From: Folioceros fuciformis
Taxonomy: Eukaryota > Anthocerotophyta > Anthocerotopsida > Anthocerotales
Direction: 5' to 3'
DNA length: 29,511 nt
Assembly (NCBI GenBank): GCA_049999805.1
Contig: JBNGIO010006223.1
Location: 415,350 to 444,860, forward strand
The translations under genes were made by a program, and so were the position numbers. The notes under the pieces were generated by a model that did not search any database, was not told the DNA's origin, and worked only from the letters and a program-made list of their open reading frames with translations. Positions 19,557-29,304 of the stretch are shown piece by piece (position 1 is the first letter of the stretch; the number at the start of each line of letters is the position of its first letter).

Positions 19557-19856
19557 ATGGGGTACCCCAAGGACTACCCGAAGTTCGACACATCGAAGCC
19601 GGACGACTTCGACCGGCTTAACCCTTACGCCGATCCTGTAGCGTTGCTGGAGTATCGGGAGTGGCTGGTGCGGGAAAAGTTGGTTGCCATCGAGACGGCT
19701 AAGATCCTGAGGGAGCGCGTGAAGCAATGCTATAGGCGCGAAGGGGTCAATCACTTCTCGAAGTGTCAGGATGCTGTGCGGCGCTACCTGGAATCCATCA
19801 AGGGCATCGGCTGGGGCAAGGATGCTCGCCCGCCCTACATGGAGAAGGATGTCTAG
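19557..19856 (+). CDS. Mitochondrial complex I subunit NDUFB10 (PDSW), 99 aa
   Basis: The protein matches the plant NADH dehydrogenase 1 beta subcomplex subunit 10. It has 'FDRLNPYADPVALLEYREW' (about residues 17-35), 'REKLVAIETAKILRERV', the Cys motif 'CYRREGVNHFSKC' and 'GIGWGKDARPP' near the C-terminus. Plant homologues are about 105 aa, so this is full length. It is an accessory subunit of the membrane arm of respiratory complex I on the intermembrane-space side, with Cys that can form disulfides and no classic presequence. The start is the first ATG of the frame and fits the family start ('MGxxK'). It has no intron in the coding part. The bases after the stop are AT-richer, as expected for 3' UTR. 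Confidence 0.92.
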   Translation: MGYPKDYPKFDTSKPDDFDRLNPYADPVALLEYREWLVREKLVAIETAKILRERVKQCYRREGVNHFSKCQDAVRRYLESIKGIGWGKDARPPYMEKDV

Positions 19857-20704
19857 CCATTCTCCCTGGCAGCTAGGTGTGAGATGTTGAGGTGTCTGGC
19901 GTGGCCAAGTATGTGTCATCTTCGTACCATTATGCTTGTCACAAAAAATTTTTCTTTGCTTGCTCTCAGCAGATGCTGCCATCAGTGCAGTGTCATGACC
20001 TATTGTGTTTGGTTGGCTCTACTGCCACTGTTGGCTGTACTGCAACTATATCATGCTCCATCTCGTACAATGTTTCAAACTTGGGCAGAAATGGGAAGAA
20101 GCTGATGTCCTTTAGGCCTCCAACTAGTATTCATATGCGGGCACCGTGGCAGCGAGCAGTGGAGTGGAGTAGAGAGCATCATCGACGCCCTCCTAGTTTT
20201 TAGTCAGACGCTGCCAGTGAGGCATGGAGATGATTCGTCCCTCCGCAGAGACGTTGTCTAATTATCCCTTTGTTGGTGGAGTTTAAGACTGATAACCTCC
20301 GATCAGTGGACCGTCACTCTTAGGGTTCCTGGGTGGCGAGTTGTGAGGAGACGTGAAGCAGATTTTGTGCAGTTTCGCCAGTTTAGCCGGTAGTGCGCCC
20401 GGGTTGGCCCGTTGTGGCCAGATCGGTGCTCCAGGATAGCGCAGGATAAGCCTACGAGGCCCTACCAAGTGTGCCCCTCGCTTCACGGATGCCATGAATC
20501 GTTTCCTCCTACCGGGAGCATGGATCTCCGCGGCTGATGCCGTGATGGACCTGCTTCAGCAGGTCTTGTAGCGGGGTCATGAAGTGCGACTTGGTGTGTG
20601 GAAGCGCTGGCAGCAGGCTCAAAGTTAGTGTTTTCGGAAATTCAATGGCAGAGTGTAGGTAGTGAGCTGCCAAGGAGTGGAGGAGGGGGCAGGAGGTGGC
20701 AGGC
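19857..20704. other. Intergenic region with 3' UTR and upstream region of the kinase gene
   Basis: The first part is the likely 3' UTR of NDUFB10. The rest has no frame with a motif. The last ~200 bases are GC-rich and probably the promoter and 5' UTR of the kinase. No TATA box is obvious. Confidence 0.5.
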
Positions 20705-22402
20705 ATGGCGAGCTTGATGGTGGCGTCACGGCCGCCCTTGCTGGCTGGGCCTGGCGAGAAGGTAGTGTTTCCAGGGAGGAGGGTTGAGCAGCAGCAGGTG
20801 AAAGGGCAGTGGGGGATGCGCAGGAGGCAGCATGTGATAGAAGCATGGCGGTGCCAGGCGGGAATGGAAGACTTGGTTGCCAGTGCGATTCACGGGCTGG
20901 TTGTGGGGGTGGGAGTGGGCCTACCCTGCACCGTGATGGAGTGCGGGGATGTGGTGTACCGGAGCACCTTGCCGGCGCAGGGGTTGCAGTTGACCGCCCC
21001 GGGGGTGCTGCTGTCTCTGCTGCTTCTGGCTTATCTGGGAGCCACTCCCGGTGTGGCTGCCGGTTTCTGGGACATGTTCGTCTTGGCCAGGCTGGAGGTG
21101 CTGCAGCGGCCCAGCGTTGGCAAGGAGGATCTGCGACTGGGGAAGAAGCTTGGGGAAGGAGCCTTCGGGACGGTGTTCAAGGCATCCGTTGTGGGTAAGG
21201 GGGCCGAGGAGCTCATCGTGAAGAAGGCGAGCGAGTATGGTTCCGTGGAGGTCTGGATGAACCAGCGGGTGCGCAGGGCTTGTCCCAACAGCTGCGCCGA
21301 ATTCGTGCACGGCTTTGCGGACAGCTCCGACAAGGGCAAGGGGGAGCAATACTGGCTGGTGTGGAAGTACGAGGGGGAGTCTACGCTGGCGGACCTTATG
21401 GCCAAGAAGGATTTTCCCTACAACTTGGAGCAGCAGATGTTGGGAGAATCAGCCGGAGTGAGGAGCCTGGCGCGGGAGAACGAAATTATCCGCGTCATCT
21501 TGCGCCAGATCATGTTGGCCATCGGCCAGTTGCACAAGACAGGAATTGTGCACCGGGACATCAAGCCCCAGAACATCATTTTCTCCCAGGGCTCCAACCG
21601 CTTTAAGATAATTGACTTGGGCGCGGCTGCAGATCTGCGGGTCGGCATCAACTACGTGCCCAAGGAGTTCCTCTTGGATCCCCGCTATGCTGCTCCGGAG
21701 CAGTACATCATGAGCACGCAGACCCCGTCGGCTCCGCCAGCCCCGGTGGCCACTTTCCTGGCGCCTGTCCTGTGGCAGATGAATCTCCCAGACAGGTTCG
21801 ATGTTTACAGCGCGGGGCTCATATTTCTGCAATTGGTGTTCCCCAATCTCAGGTCCGACACTGGCCTCATTGCCTTCAACAGACAGCTAAAGCGCTGCGA
21901 GTACGACCTGGAAGCCTGGAGGGAGATGGCGGGGAAGCGGGCATCAGCGGATGTGCAGAAAGGGCTGGAGATTATGAACCTGAACGGAGGGCTGGGATGG
22001 GAACTGGTGCAGGAGATGGTTCGGTTTAAGAGCAGGCAACGGATGAGTGCCAAGGAGGCTCTGGCTCACCCCTATCTTGAAACGGCTGGGCTGCTGCCCA
22101 CGTCGTTTCTACAGCGGCTGCGTATAAGGCTCCTGCGCGCTGGCGACGAGGAGGAGAGCGAGTTTTCCCGGTGGGTACAGGGCCTCATGGCGAAGTCTGG
22201 AACCAAAACTGTTGGGGGCTTCACCGAAGCCCAGTTGCAGGAGCTGGTGAAGCAAGCACCTAAGAAGGCCACGCTCCCTCGCAATGCTTGGGCCTCTTTT
22301 CTTCGTTTCAAGAGACAGGTTACGCGCACTGTAGATGCAACAGTGGACGAGCTTCGTAATGCGAAAAGGTTCCCCTTCTGGTGGAACCGCTCCCAGTCCT
22401 GA
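20705..22402 (+). CDS. STN7: STN7-type chloroplast thylakoid protein kinase, 565 aa, intronless
   Basis: STN7 phosphorylates LHCII for state transitions under control of the plastoquinone pool and cytochrome b6f. Residues 1 to about 55 are a plausible plastid transit peptide. The redox Cys pair is at Cys75 and Cys80 ('GLPCTVMECGDVVYRSTLP'), followed by one membrane span (about 97-117). The kinase has the Gly loop 'LGEGAFGTVFK' (149-159), Lys173, 'HRDIKPQN' (283-290), 'IIDLGAAAD' with DLG in place of DFG as is usual in this family, 'DPRYAAPEQY' and 'LPDRFDVYSAGLIFLQ'. The C-terminus ('GGFTEAQLQEL', ending 'WWNRSQS') fits STN7 and not the shorter STN8. Length agrees with Arabidopsis STN7 (about 562 aa). 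The start is the first ATG, 20705. The coding region has no introns and is GC-rich. All catalytic residues are present, so it should be active. Confidence 0.95.
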   Translation: MASLMVASRPPLLAGPGEKVVFPGRRVEQQQVKGQWGMRRRQHVIEAWRCQAGMEDLVASAIHGLVVGVGVGLPCTVMECGDVVYRSTLPAQGLQLTAPGVLLSLLLLAYLGATPGVAAGFWDMFVLARLEVLQRPSVGKEDLRLGKKLGEGAFGTVFKASVVGKGAEELIVKKASEYGSVEVWMNQRVRRACPNSCAEFVHGFADSSDKGKGEQYWLVWKYEGESTLADLMAKKDFPYNLEQQMLGESAGVRSLARENEIIRVILRQIMLAIGQLHKTGIVHRDIKPQNIIFSQGSNRFKIIDLGAAADLRVGINYVPKEFLLDPRYAAPEQYIMSTQTPSAPPAPVATFLAPVLWQMNLPDRFDVYSAGLIFLQLVFPNLRSDTGLIAFNRQLKRCEYDLEAWREMAGKRASADVQKGLEIMNLNGGLGWELVQEMVRFKSRQRMSAKEALAHPYLETAGLLPTSFLQRLRIRLLRAGDEEESEFSRWVQGLMAKSGTKTVGGFTEAQLQELVKQAPKKATLPRNAWASFLRFKRQVTRTVDATVDELRNAKRFPFWWNRSQS

Positions 22403-22880
22403 CTGTCAAGTCATTCTACTCCGCGCTTTGCTATGGTTTCGCTCCTATACACTAGTATACCTCACTTCACTCCGCTGAGAAGGAATCGATTGATGATTTG
22501 TGTTTTACGTGCCGATCCACCTCCTGGTTTCAGAGGTGGTAAAGTTTGCCAGGATCTGGCCTCGGTAGGCCTGACTATCGGTTCGCCATGGTACGGGCAG
22601 GCGGACCGATACGCCGCTTATGTAATGGCGTTCCTCTCCCTTAGTCCCTCTATCATATCCTCATATCCGTACCAACCCCAGACCGACCCACCGGTTGCGA
22701 TGGAAACTAGTTGAAGTTTCCGTCGCCCTCATCGTCAGTTACCGTGGCGAGACTCCTTGCTCTTCGTGGCAATTACCATGGCGATATTTCTTGCTCATTC
22801 GTTTCAGTTGAGCAAGAGCGGAGAGAGTGCTATGCTCGAAGCAGGGCACTCGGTAAGAGTTGAAAGACCAAGGCTGGGGA
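22403..22880. other. Downstream region of the kinase gene, no further gene
   Basis: Probably 3' UTR followed by the edge of the repeat-rich zone. Short open frames only, with no recognisable motif. Confidence 0.5.
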
Positions 22881-22948
22881 GGATGCACGTATACCAATCG
22901 TGCTCCACTTATACTAATGGTGCTCCACGTATACTAATCGTGCTCCAT
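22881..22948. repeat. 20-bp tandem repeat, about 3.4 copies
   Basis: Units start at 22881 (diverged), 22901, 22921 and 22941 with the pattern 'tgctccac(t/g)tatactaat(g/c)g'. The spacing is exactly 20 bp. Confidence 0.85.
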
Positions 22949-23148
22949 ATTTTTTTTAATGACTTGGAATCGGAGCAATCCTCATACAAGCATCATACAA
23001 GCATCATATCTTGTCCTAGCCAAGACAAACAACTCCACTTATACAGTCGTGCTCCATAGGCTTGGTTGAAGGAAATTTTCTTTTAATGACTTAGAATGAG
23101 AGCAATCCTCATACAAGCATCCATCTTGTCCTAGCCAAGACAAACAAT
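22941..23148. repeat. Direct repeat, two copies ~109 bp apart
   Basis: Both copies start with 'tgctccat' (22941 and 23050), then 'tttaatgactt(g/a)gaat', 'gagcaatcctcatacaagcat' type sequence and 'cttgtcctagccaagacaaacaa'. Copy 1 has an extra 'catacaagcat' inside, so it is itself a small duplication. 'cttgtcctagccaagacaa' contains an inverted repeat (cttg...caag). Confidence 0.85.
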
Positions 23149-23270
23149 AACAGCTAGTTTATATCCCTTGAACCGCAGTGCAGGATTTCATGAAGGGTAT
23201 GAACACATTGTCACGGACTCCTACGTATTATTACAAGGCATCTCATAGAGGGCCGGCCAACACGACTTCA

Positions 23271-23489
23271 GCAAATTGAAGATAGATGCAGCCATTGTCA
23301 CAACACAATATTTATGGACCCAAAGGATTCAATTTGTTTACTAGCAAATTGAAGATAGATGCAACCATTGTCACAACACAGTATTTATGGACCTAAAAGA
23401 TTCAATTTGTTTACTAGCAAATTGAAGATAGATGCAGCCATTGTCACAACACAGTATTTATGGACCCAAAGGATTCAATCTGTTTACTT
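23271..23489. repeat. 73-bp tandem repeat, three copies
   Basis: The phrase 'gcaaattgaagatagatgca' starts at 23271, 23344 and 23417, exactly 73 bp apart. Copies differ at only a few positions, so the array is young. 73 is not a multiple of three and no protein is encoded. Confidence 0.95.
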
Positions 23490-24059
23490 TCTACTTGTTG
23501 GTATCATTGACATATTTCATCTTCAGTATCTTGCTTGTAGTTATTGGTGTGCATATGGACCACAGGACTTACTAATCAAGAGGTGTGGCCACAAAAGTGG
23601 GAATGGGAAGTCTTGTGGCCCATATCCACTCCCATGCCTTCACCACTTGTACCTATTATTGTAGAGGGTGAGAAGAAGCGTTGATGGTCTCGGATTGCTA
23701 ATGGTGAAAGCATCAAACATGGCTATCAAACTTTGTTTACCATTGTACAATTACAAAGATGGTCAGTAATTACTCAACTAACTTTATACTAAACTATGCA
23801 CCTGGATGTTTCTGGAAGAGTGTGTCATGGCCTAGAGTACATAGGCATGCTAAGAGAAGTCAAAGCTCCTTACTTTAGTGCTAACAAGAAGGCATAGGTA
23901 AAACATGATTTACTATACAATGTTGATGGAGAAACTGAGGAGGACCTTGGGAGATGCTGGAGACCGAAGAGAATCACTGAGAAATTGCTAGATGATTAAG
24001 AAAGATTGCTGAAGCTTGGATGTGATTTCTAGAAGGGTTCTAAGAGATTTTTGGACGTT
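23490..24059. other. AT-rich sequence without a supported gene
   Basis: No frame with family motifs and no RNA gene seen. Likely decayed repeat DNA. Confidence 0.5.
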
Positions 24060-24737
24060 TGTGGAAGACTGTTGAAGATTGTTGGAGACTGAGGGAGATT
24101 GTGGAGGATTGCTAAGGGATTGCTGGAGATTTGTGGACATTGCTGGAGGATTGGAGACATTTGGAATCAAGCCTGTGAGGAATAAGCGTACACTAGAGTT
24201 CTGGTGTGTTTTGCATGTGTTGCGAGTGTTGCATGTGTGTGTGGGGGGGGTGTGGCTGATCTGCGGGGCCTTGTTCCCCAAGGATTAGCATCTACATGTG
24301 TGAGAAGCATCCAATAAGCCCAAATCTGTGAGTCTGGAAGCCCTTGGGCAGAAACCCGCTGTGGAAACCCGCAGCGGTGCAGGCGCCAGAAAATATCAGT
24401 TAGGGTTTTGGGTAGGTCCCACCACGGTCATGGAACCCACTATCGGTTGTGGAAGCTACTAGTGGTCGCGGAGACCACAACCACAGTCGTAGAGTAGGGA
24501 CCAAAGTTGTAGAGTAGGGTCCGCGGTAGCTAGGCTAACTGAGGGGTAGCGGTAGGGAATAGTAGGTAGTAGAACTGGTGGCATATAGGGCTTGACCTAA
24601 GCAAGAGTCGGTATTAGAAGAAACTTGTATTACTTGGCACAAATCATTCCCTTGGGAGCGAATCCCATGGCTACAACGACATAGAGGGTTTGTGTGGGCC
24701 TCGCGGTGTCCTCGAACACAACATTTTACTCCACACC
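24060..24737. repeat. Left arm of a long imperfect inverted repeat (LTR-like)
   Basis: Read forward, this arm shares in order with the reverse complement of 25900-25262: 'ttggagacatttgg', 'caataa(g/a)cc', 'gttaggg(t/c)tttgggt', 'gtagagtaggg', 'gtagctaggct', 'agaagaaac', 'acttggcacaaa', 'gaatcccatggctacaa', 'gacatagagggtttgtgtgg', 'cctcgcggtgtcctcg' and 'ctccaca'. The last ~130 bp are best conserved. The arm contains a purine-rich run of 'gattg(t/c)tggaga'-like words (about 24070-24160). The ...CCACA end and the CAATAA signal would fit an old LTR. Confidence 0.8.
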
Positions 24738-24745
24738 TACTTAAG

Positions 24746-24811
24746 GATAGAAAATTAGTGGGCTGCAAGTGGACTTTTAAGATTAAGTTAAATGCAGATG
24801 GGGAGTATGTG
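24746..24811 (+). pseudogene. Tiny copia reverse-transcriptase fossil
   Basis: Immediately after the left arm, 22 codons read 'RKLVGCKWTFKIKLNADGEY', which is the well-conserved early RT block of copia elements. The similarity fades after it ('VNDLMTR'). It differs from the corresponding blocks of both larger copia elements in this window, so it marks a third family. Confidence 0.7.
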
Positions 24812-24848
24812 AATGATCTAATGACTAGGAACTCCTTGTTGAGATGTG

Positions 24849-25140
24849 TGTTGGAGTGATTTTTTGTTTTCTTTCCTAAGTTAGATGTGAAATAGAGATA
24901 GGGTGTGAGTAGGCCGAGGTATTTATGCTTAAAAGTTCCTATGAGTTTGTGGTTTTGGGTTTGGTTTGACTAATAACTGTTCCTTGGACCAGGGGGGCTG
25001 ATTGTTCCTTGGTCATTGGACAATTCGCAAAAGCCTATATAAGGGGGGAACCCCATAGACATAGAGTCATTTTGTGATTGAGGTCGAACCGGAAGTAGAG
25101 AGTCTTGATCTGCATGTGAACTTAGTATGAGAAGGGAGCT
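24849..25140 (+). mobile_element. LTR-like block with promoter
   Basis: Begins TGTTGGAGTGA, a common start of plant copia LTRs, and contains a TATATAA box at 25036-25042 in 'cctatataagggggg'. It follows the RT fossil, as a 3' LTR would after internal deletion. The right end is uncertain and no second copy was seen. Confidence 0.4.
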
Positions 25141-25261
25141 AGTTGAAGCCCGACGATGGTTGTGGAATGAGGAAAGCGGTCGTAGAAGGAGCAACCAATA
25201 GTGGAAGTTGGGAGTGGTTGTGGAAACAGGAACGACTTCCGGAAGATGGAAACCTGTGGAG

Positions 25262-25900
25262 GAAAATATTGTGTCCGAGGACACCGCGAGGTCCACACAA
25301 ACCCTCTATGTCATTGTAGCCATGGGATTCGGTCCCAAGGGACTTCTTTGTGCCAAGTAACACAGGTTTCTTCTAATTCTGACTCTTACCTAGGTTAGGA
25401 CTTGTCTACTACTGCCCTACTACCTATCGCTACTCCTCAGTCAGCCTAGCTACTGTGGTCTCAACTCTACAACCCTAGACCCTACTCTACGATCGGGTTT
25501 GGGGTCCCCATGACCAGTAGCATCCACGACAAGTTGGGGTTTCCACAACTAGTAGCGGGTTCCACTACCATGGTGGGTCCCACCCAAAGCCCTAACTAAC
25601 ACATGTCGGCGAAAGTACCGCCACGGGTTTCTACCCACGGGTTTTTCCCCAGAACCCCCTAAGTCATAGGTCGGGGTTTATTGAACACTCCTCACACCCA
25701 CAAATACACACTTAGACAACCCGGTTCCGTGGGGCAGCCACACCTCACACTCCCCTCCTCGAAGGCTCGCTGCCAAATGTCTCCAACCCTCAGCAACATT
25801 CACGATCCCCCAACGGTTTCTCAGCAACCCTTCACACCACAGTCTTTTGACAGCGTCCCACAACGTCCGAGGATCCTCCAAGAATCCTCCATCAATCTCG
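25262..25900. repeat. Right arm of the long imperfect inverted repeat
   Basis: Reverse complement of the arm at 24060-24737 with many substitutions and small indels. The ~525 bp between the arms hold the RT fossil and the LTR-like block. On the minus strand this arm also has AATAAA, in 'tcaataaacccc' (about 25676-25687). Confidence 0.8.
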
Positions 25901-25965
25901 TCTCAACCTTGGTACTCTCCTCAAACACTCAGTCTCACGGCACACTCGTTTGCAGCCCACAGTTC

Positions 25966-26560
25966 GGGAAATAATGGAGGGGAGACTTCCCCTCCACTTC
26001 GCGGGTCAGCGGATTCGTCTCCCTCACCTTGGCCACGGCCTCACTCCTCTTCATCTTGGCTCACTCATTCCTTCCTTTCTCTCCCTCTTACACGATCACA
26101 TCTCAAACACTCACTCACTCGCCAATACTAAGACCGGGTTGTAGCTGACAATCGGGAAATAAGGGAAGGATGTAATCTCCCTCCACTCCGCGTAGTGGGT
26201 AGATTCGTTTCCCTCCCTCAACCACAGCTCACAGTGAATCTTCACATCCACTCACTTCTCAACACTATATTTGAGGGGCAGTTGAAGAGTCGGGGAATAA
26301 GGGAAGCAGGCACCCCTTCTTCCACTTCGCTCATGGGCGGATTCATCCCCCTCACCTCAACCGCAAGCCACAGCTCAGGTGATCCAAGGAATAAGGGAGG
26401 GAACATTCTCCCTCCACTCCGTGGGTCGGCGGATTTGTCCCCCTTCACTCCTATTGCAACACATAATGCGGGTTACCGGGAATAAGGGAAGTTTGCCTTC
26501 CACTCAATGGGAAGTTCCGCCGATTCGTTCCTAATACCACTCGTCGTGGAGAAGAGAAAT
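25966..26560. repeat. Five degenerate repeat units around 'gggaaTAAgggagg...ccctccact'
   Basis: Units open with 'gggaa(a)taa(t/g)gg' at 25966, 26154, 26292, 26397 and 26478. Each continues with a purine run, a complementary 'ctccctccact(c/t)cg' and 'ggcggattcgt'-like text, and most then have 'ccctcac'. Spacing shrinks along the array (188, 138, 105, 81 bp). Each unit can fold into a short hairpin between the 'ggagg' and 'cctcc' parts. Confidence 0.75.
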
Positions 26561-27092
26561 CTTCCACGCCTTCTCCCAGGAACGCCACACGCACTCGCCT
26601 GCCCGGATCTCCCTATCCGGCAACTGCCGTCACCAGGCTTCCACAGGTTGGAATGCCAATTTCTCGCTGCTTCAGTTTGGCGCCAACAGGCCTCTTATAC
26701 ACAATGGCGGGTCCGCAGCTGCTATTAATTTTAGTCTGCGGGCAGGCAGGCGCTCTTAATTGTGAGCGCTTCTCCAAATCCTACAATATACTATTCTAAG
26801 ATGCGATAACTCTTGCCTATTTTATCGCCGCGCTCGCCTCCTGTCAAGTCGTCGCGCTCCTCTCCCCTGTCAACCTCGAGCCCTCCTCCCTCACCTTTGG
26901 TCAGACAAATACTCCCAGAGGATTTCTACCTCACCACTACTGCTTGACCTTTCCAGCGGTGGCGTGGGCGAGTCCTATCGAGGGATGCTCCTTCCTCCCT
27001 CCAGCCGCCTGTTGTTGAGGACCATCATGGGCTCTCGCTCCACCCATGCTCGTGCTTCCTCCTCCGAATAGTAAGGGGGCAATCCCCCACAC
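26561..27092. other. C-rich sequence between the repeats and the decayed gene
   Basis: No supported reading frame. On the minus strand it lies downstream of the decayed coiled-coil gene and may be its 3' part or flanking repeat. Confidence 0.45.
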
Positions 27093-29304
27093 TCAACAAC
27101 AATGGGAGAAGCATCCCCTACGAGCCCTCATTTGCAGGCAGTAAGCACTTGTCCCTCCTAGTTCCACACGCACATGGACAGTCACGTTTAGCACACGGTC
27201 TCCATCCACATAGAGGCCACGAACATAAGCTGCCTCATTCGAATGTTGCAATATAATCTGGCCTTTTGCTGCGGATGAGGTGCTTACCCCCTCCTCTCGT
27301 GGGCTATCCCGAACTGCCTGTCTTCTACTCTCCAATGGCAATGGAAGATCCTCCATCCCCCTAGCTGCCGCTCCGCCCTACCCCGTCCTCTTGGTGAGGT
27401 TGCCATTCCAGCTCTGCCGGTTGCAGGCTTCTCGACGGTTGCTGCCTCCTCTCTACCTTGGATGGGCTATCCTCTACCGGCGTGGTCTCTCTCTGACCGG
27501 TAGCCTCTTTGGCTACCTCTGTCGTAGTTCTGCTACTTGGCCTAGCCTTCCCTTTGCCTTTCACCTGACTTCGAGCTTCGTCCCATTCCCGCTTATACCT
27601 ATCCAACAGCTTCTGCTTTTTTTCCACTGCAGCCGCTTCTTGCTCCTGGGCTCTCAACAACTCCTTTTACATTTCTTGATTGGCTCCATGGGCCTCCCTA
27701 ACTTGAGTCAGGAGCAGCTCCTGCTGTTCCTTTAGCGTCTGCATCTCTTCTCGGGCTCGGCGTGCTTCTTCTTGCGCTTGCTCCTTAGCTGTACTCAAGG
27801 CCTGTCGAACCTCCTCCAGCTGCTGCCGACTCGCTTCGGCCTCAGTCAATTTGGCTTGTGTCTCCACTTCCTTCTACCCCTGCATGCTCAACCAAGTCAG
27901 CGCCCTTGTAGCTTGGTCTAGCATATCTGCATGTGCCCGCACCATGGCCGTAGTCAGGCTTGGTAAATCCACCTACTGAGGTGCGCCTCCGGTAGCCATC
28001 CTTCTGTCCAAAATCTGCCTTCCTAGCAGCGTGCGCACTCTGGCCAGATCCTCCTCCTATAGCTTGGTCGCCCCGGGAATGTTCTTGAAAATCTCCTCCC
28101 ATCCCAAGAAGGGTTCTTCCTTCGGTGCTTGCCCTAACTCGCTTGTCACCTCAGCCAGGCCCGCTCCCTCTCCTGGCACCGTTTCCTGAGGTGCATTCAA
28201 TGGCATGTCGCCTACCTTCTGGACGACTCTCCCATAATTTTGGCGGCACGGCCACCCATCTTCCTCTTCTTCGCAGGGGTCTTTCGCCCCACTCCTGCTT
28301 TCCTCTTCCTACTGGCCGTTGCTTCCTCCTCCAAGCTCCCCGTGGCCCCTCGTTCCCAGCTGCTAGATTCAGCTTCTTCCTTCATCTCCTCCGGCTTCCA
28401 CTTGACTGCCCTGACCGGCTTCCACATGTGCAAGGAGGCATCAACTTCTATCTCTGGCAAACTGTTAGCATGACAATATAAGTGCATAAGGAATGATGAG
28501 ATCAGCGACATGCGGGGAATGGGGGAGGTCAAGTTCTGTCTCTCCTCGTTCAATCGATCATAGATGATCTTCCCCCAATCAATCTTACTCCCCTTGACCA
28601 CCTCATGCAAAAACAGAAGCATGTGGTCCGACAGATAGTCCTGCTTCATGTTCTGTAAGAAGCACAGGAGCCACCTAGCCAACCCCATGAGTTGGGCAGT
28701 CGCCATCTCTCATGCCAACCAGCCGTTGGCTGCCCTTCCTATCCCCGCTTTGAACAGTGCTGCCGCTGATGCCGTGGTGTTGCATTTCCTTAAGGACTCT
28801 ATCACCAACCCTCCGGCTTCCTCCTGGCTATGCCCATACATGGTTCGGACCAGTTCGATGCTCCACTCCAGTCCTAAGGACTCCCCCTAATTCCTTCCCC
28901 CTTCGTCGGACTCCTCAGTCGGCGTGCACACTCTTGCACTAAGGCGGGTGCCACATGGTTCCACCGTTGGGCCATGAACTCGAGGCCTAGCTCCTCCACT
29001 AGCCCTCCGGCTCTGGCCCTCCAATGATCCATGTTAGGCCAGAGCACGGCCTCTACTTGGGACACAAGGACCTGTTCCGTGTCTCTGGCCGCGCCCACCG
29101 GCACCAGCTCCGTAGCCGTTCCTTCCATCTTCATCCTCCTCAGTTGTCTCCCCGACGCCGCGCCTTCCCTTGGTTAATCAACGCCGCACTGTTCTTGCCC
29201 TGCTCAGGAGCCGCCGTGCTTAGGTGTGCCTTCGCTTCGGTCGCCTGCCTTTAGCTCATGTCCCGTCCACCACTTCCGCTCCCCGACTCCTCGGTTGCAC
29301 TCAT
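27093..29304 (-). pseudogene. Decayed gene for a large unrecognised coiled-coil protein (~735 codons)
   Basis: The ATG is at 29304 ('MSATEESGSGSGGRD', low-complexity start). Helical blocks follow: 'EAVLWPNMDHWRARAGGL', 'FMAQRWNHVAPALVQECARR', 'LEWSIELVRTMYGHSQEEAG', 'MGLARWLLCFLQNM', 'SDHMLLFLHEVVKGSKIDWG' and 'MSLISSFLMHLYCHA'. Next come an acidic linker and a basic, nuclear-signal-like part 'RKRKAGVGRKTPAKKRKMGG' (about 28250-28312). The segment 'WEEIFKNIPGATK' leads into a coiled coil at about 27870-27600 ('LEEVRQALSTAKEQAQEEAR'). The C-terminal part is 'VRGLYVDGDRVLNVTVHVRV', with a stop at 27093. It is broken by frameshifts (about 29135, 28880, 28210, 27360) and stops at 28710, 28057, 27973, 27874 and 27667. 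The helical part recalls proteins of plant transposons, but I cannot name the family. Confidence 0.55.

Noticed and set aside
20809-21832. Frames of 108-142 codons overlapping the STN7 gene on both strands
   Set aside because: Shadows of a GC-rich coding region; only the kinase frame has conserved motifs.
23260-23490. CRISPR-like array (three regular repeats)
   Set aside because: The copies are contiguous with no unique spacers, and the context is a plant nuclear genome; it is a plain tandem repeat.
27280-28481. Plus-strand frames of 118-151 codons opposite the decayed coiled-coil gene
   Set aside because: The Leu/Ser/Pro-rich translations are the complement of a Glu/Lys/Arg-rich coiled coil and have no domain of their own.
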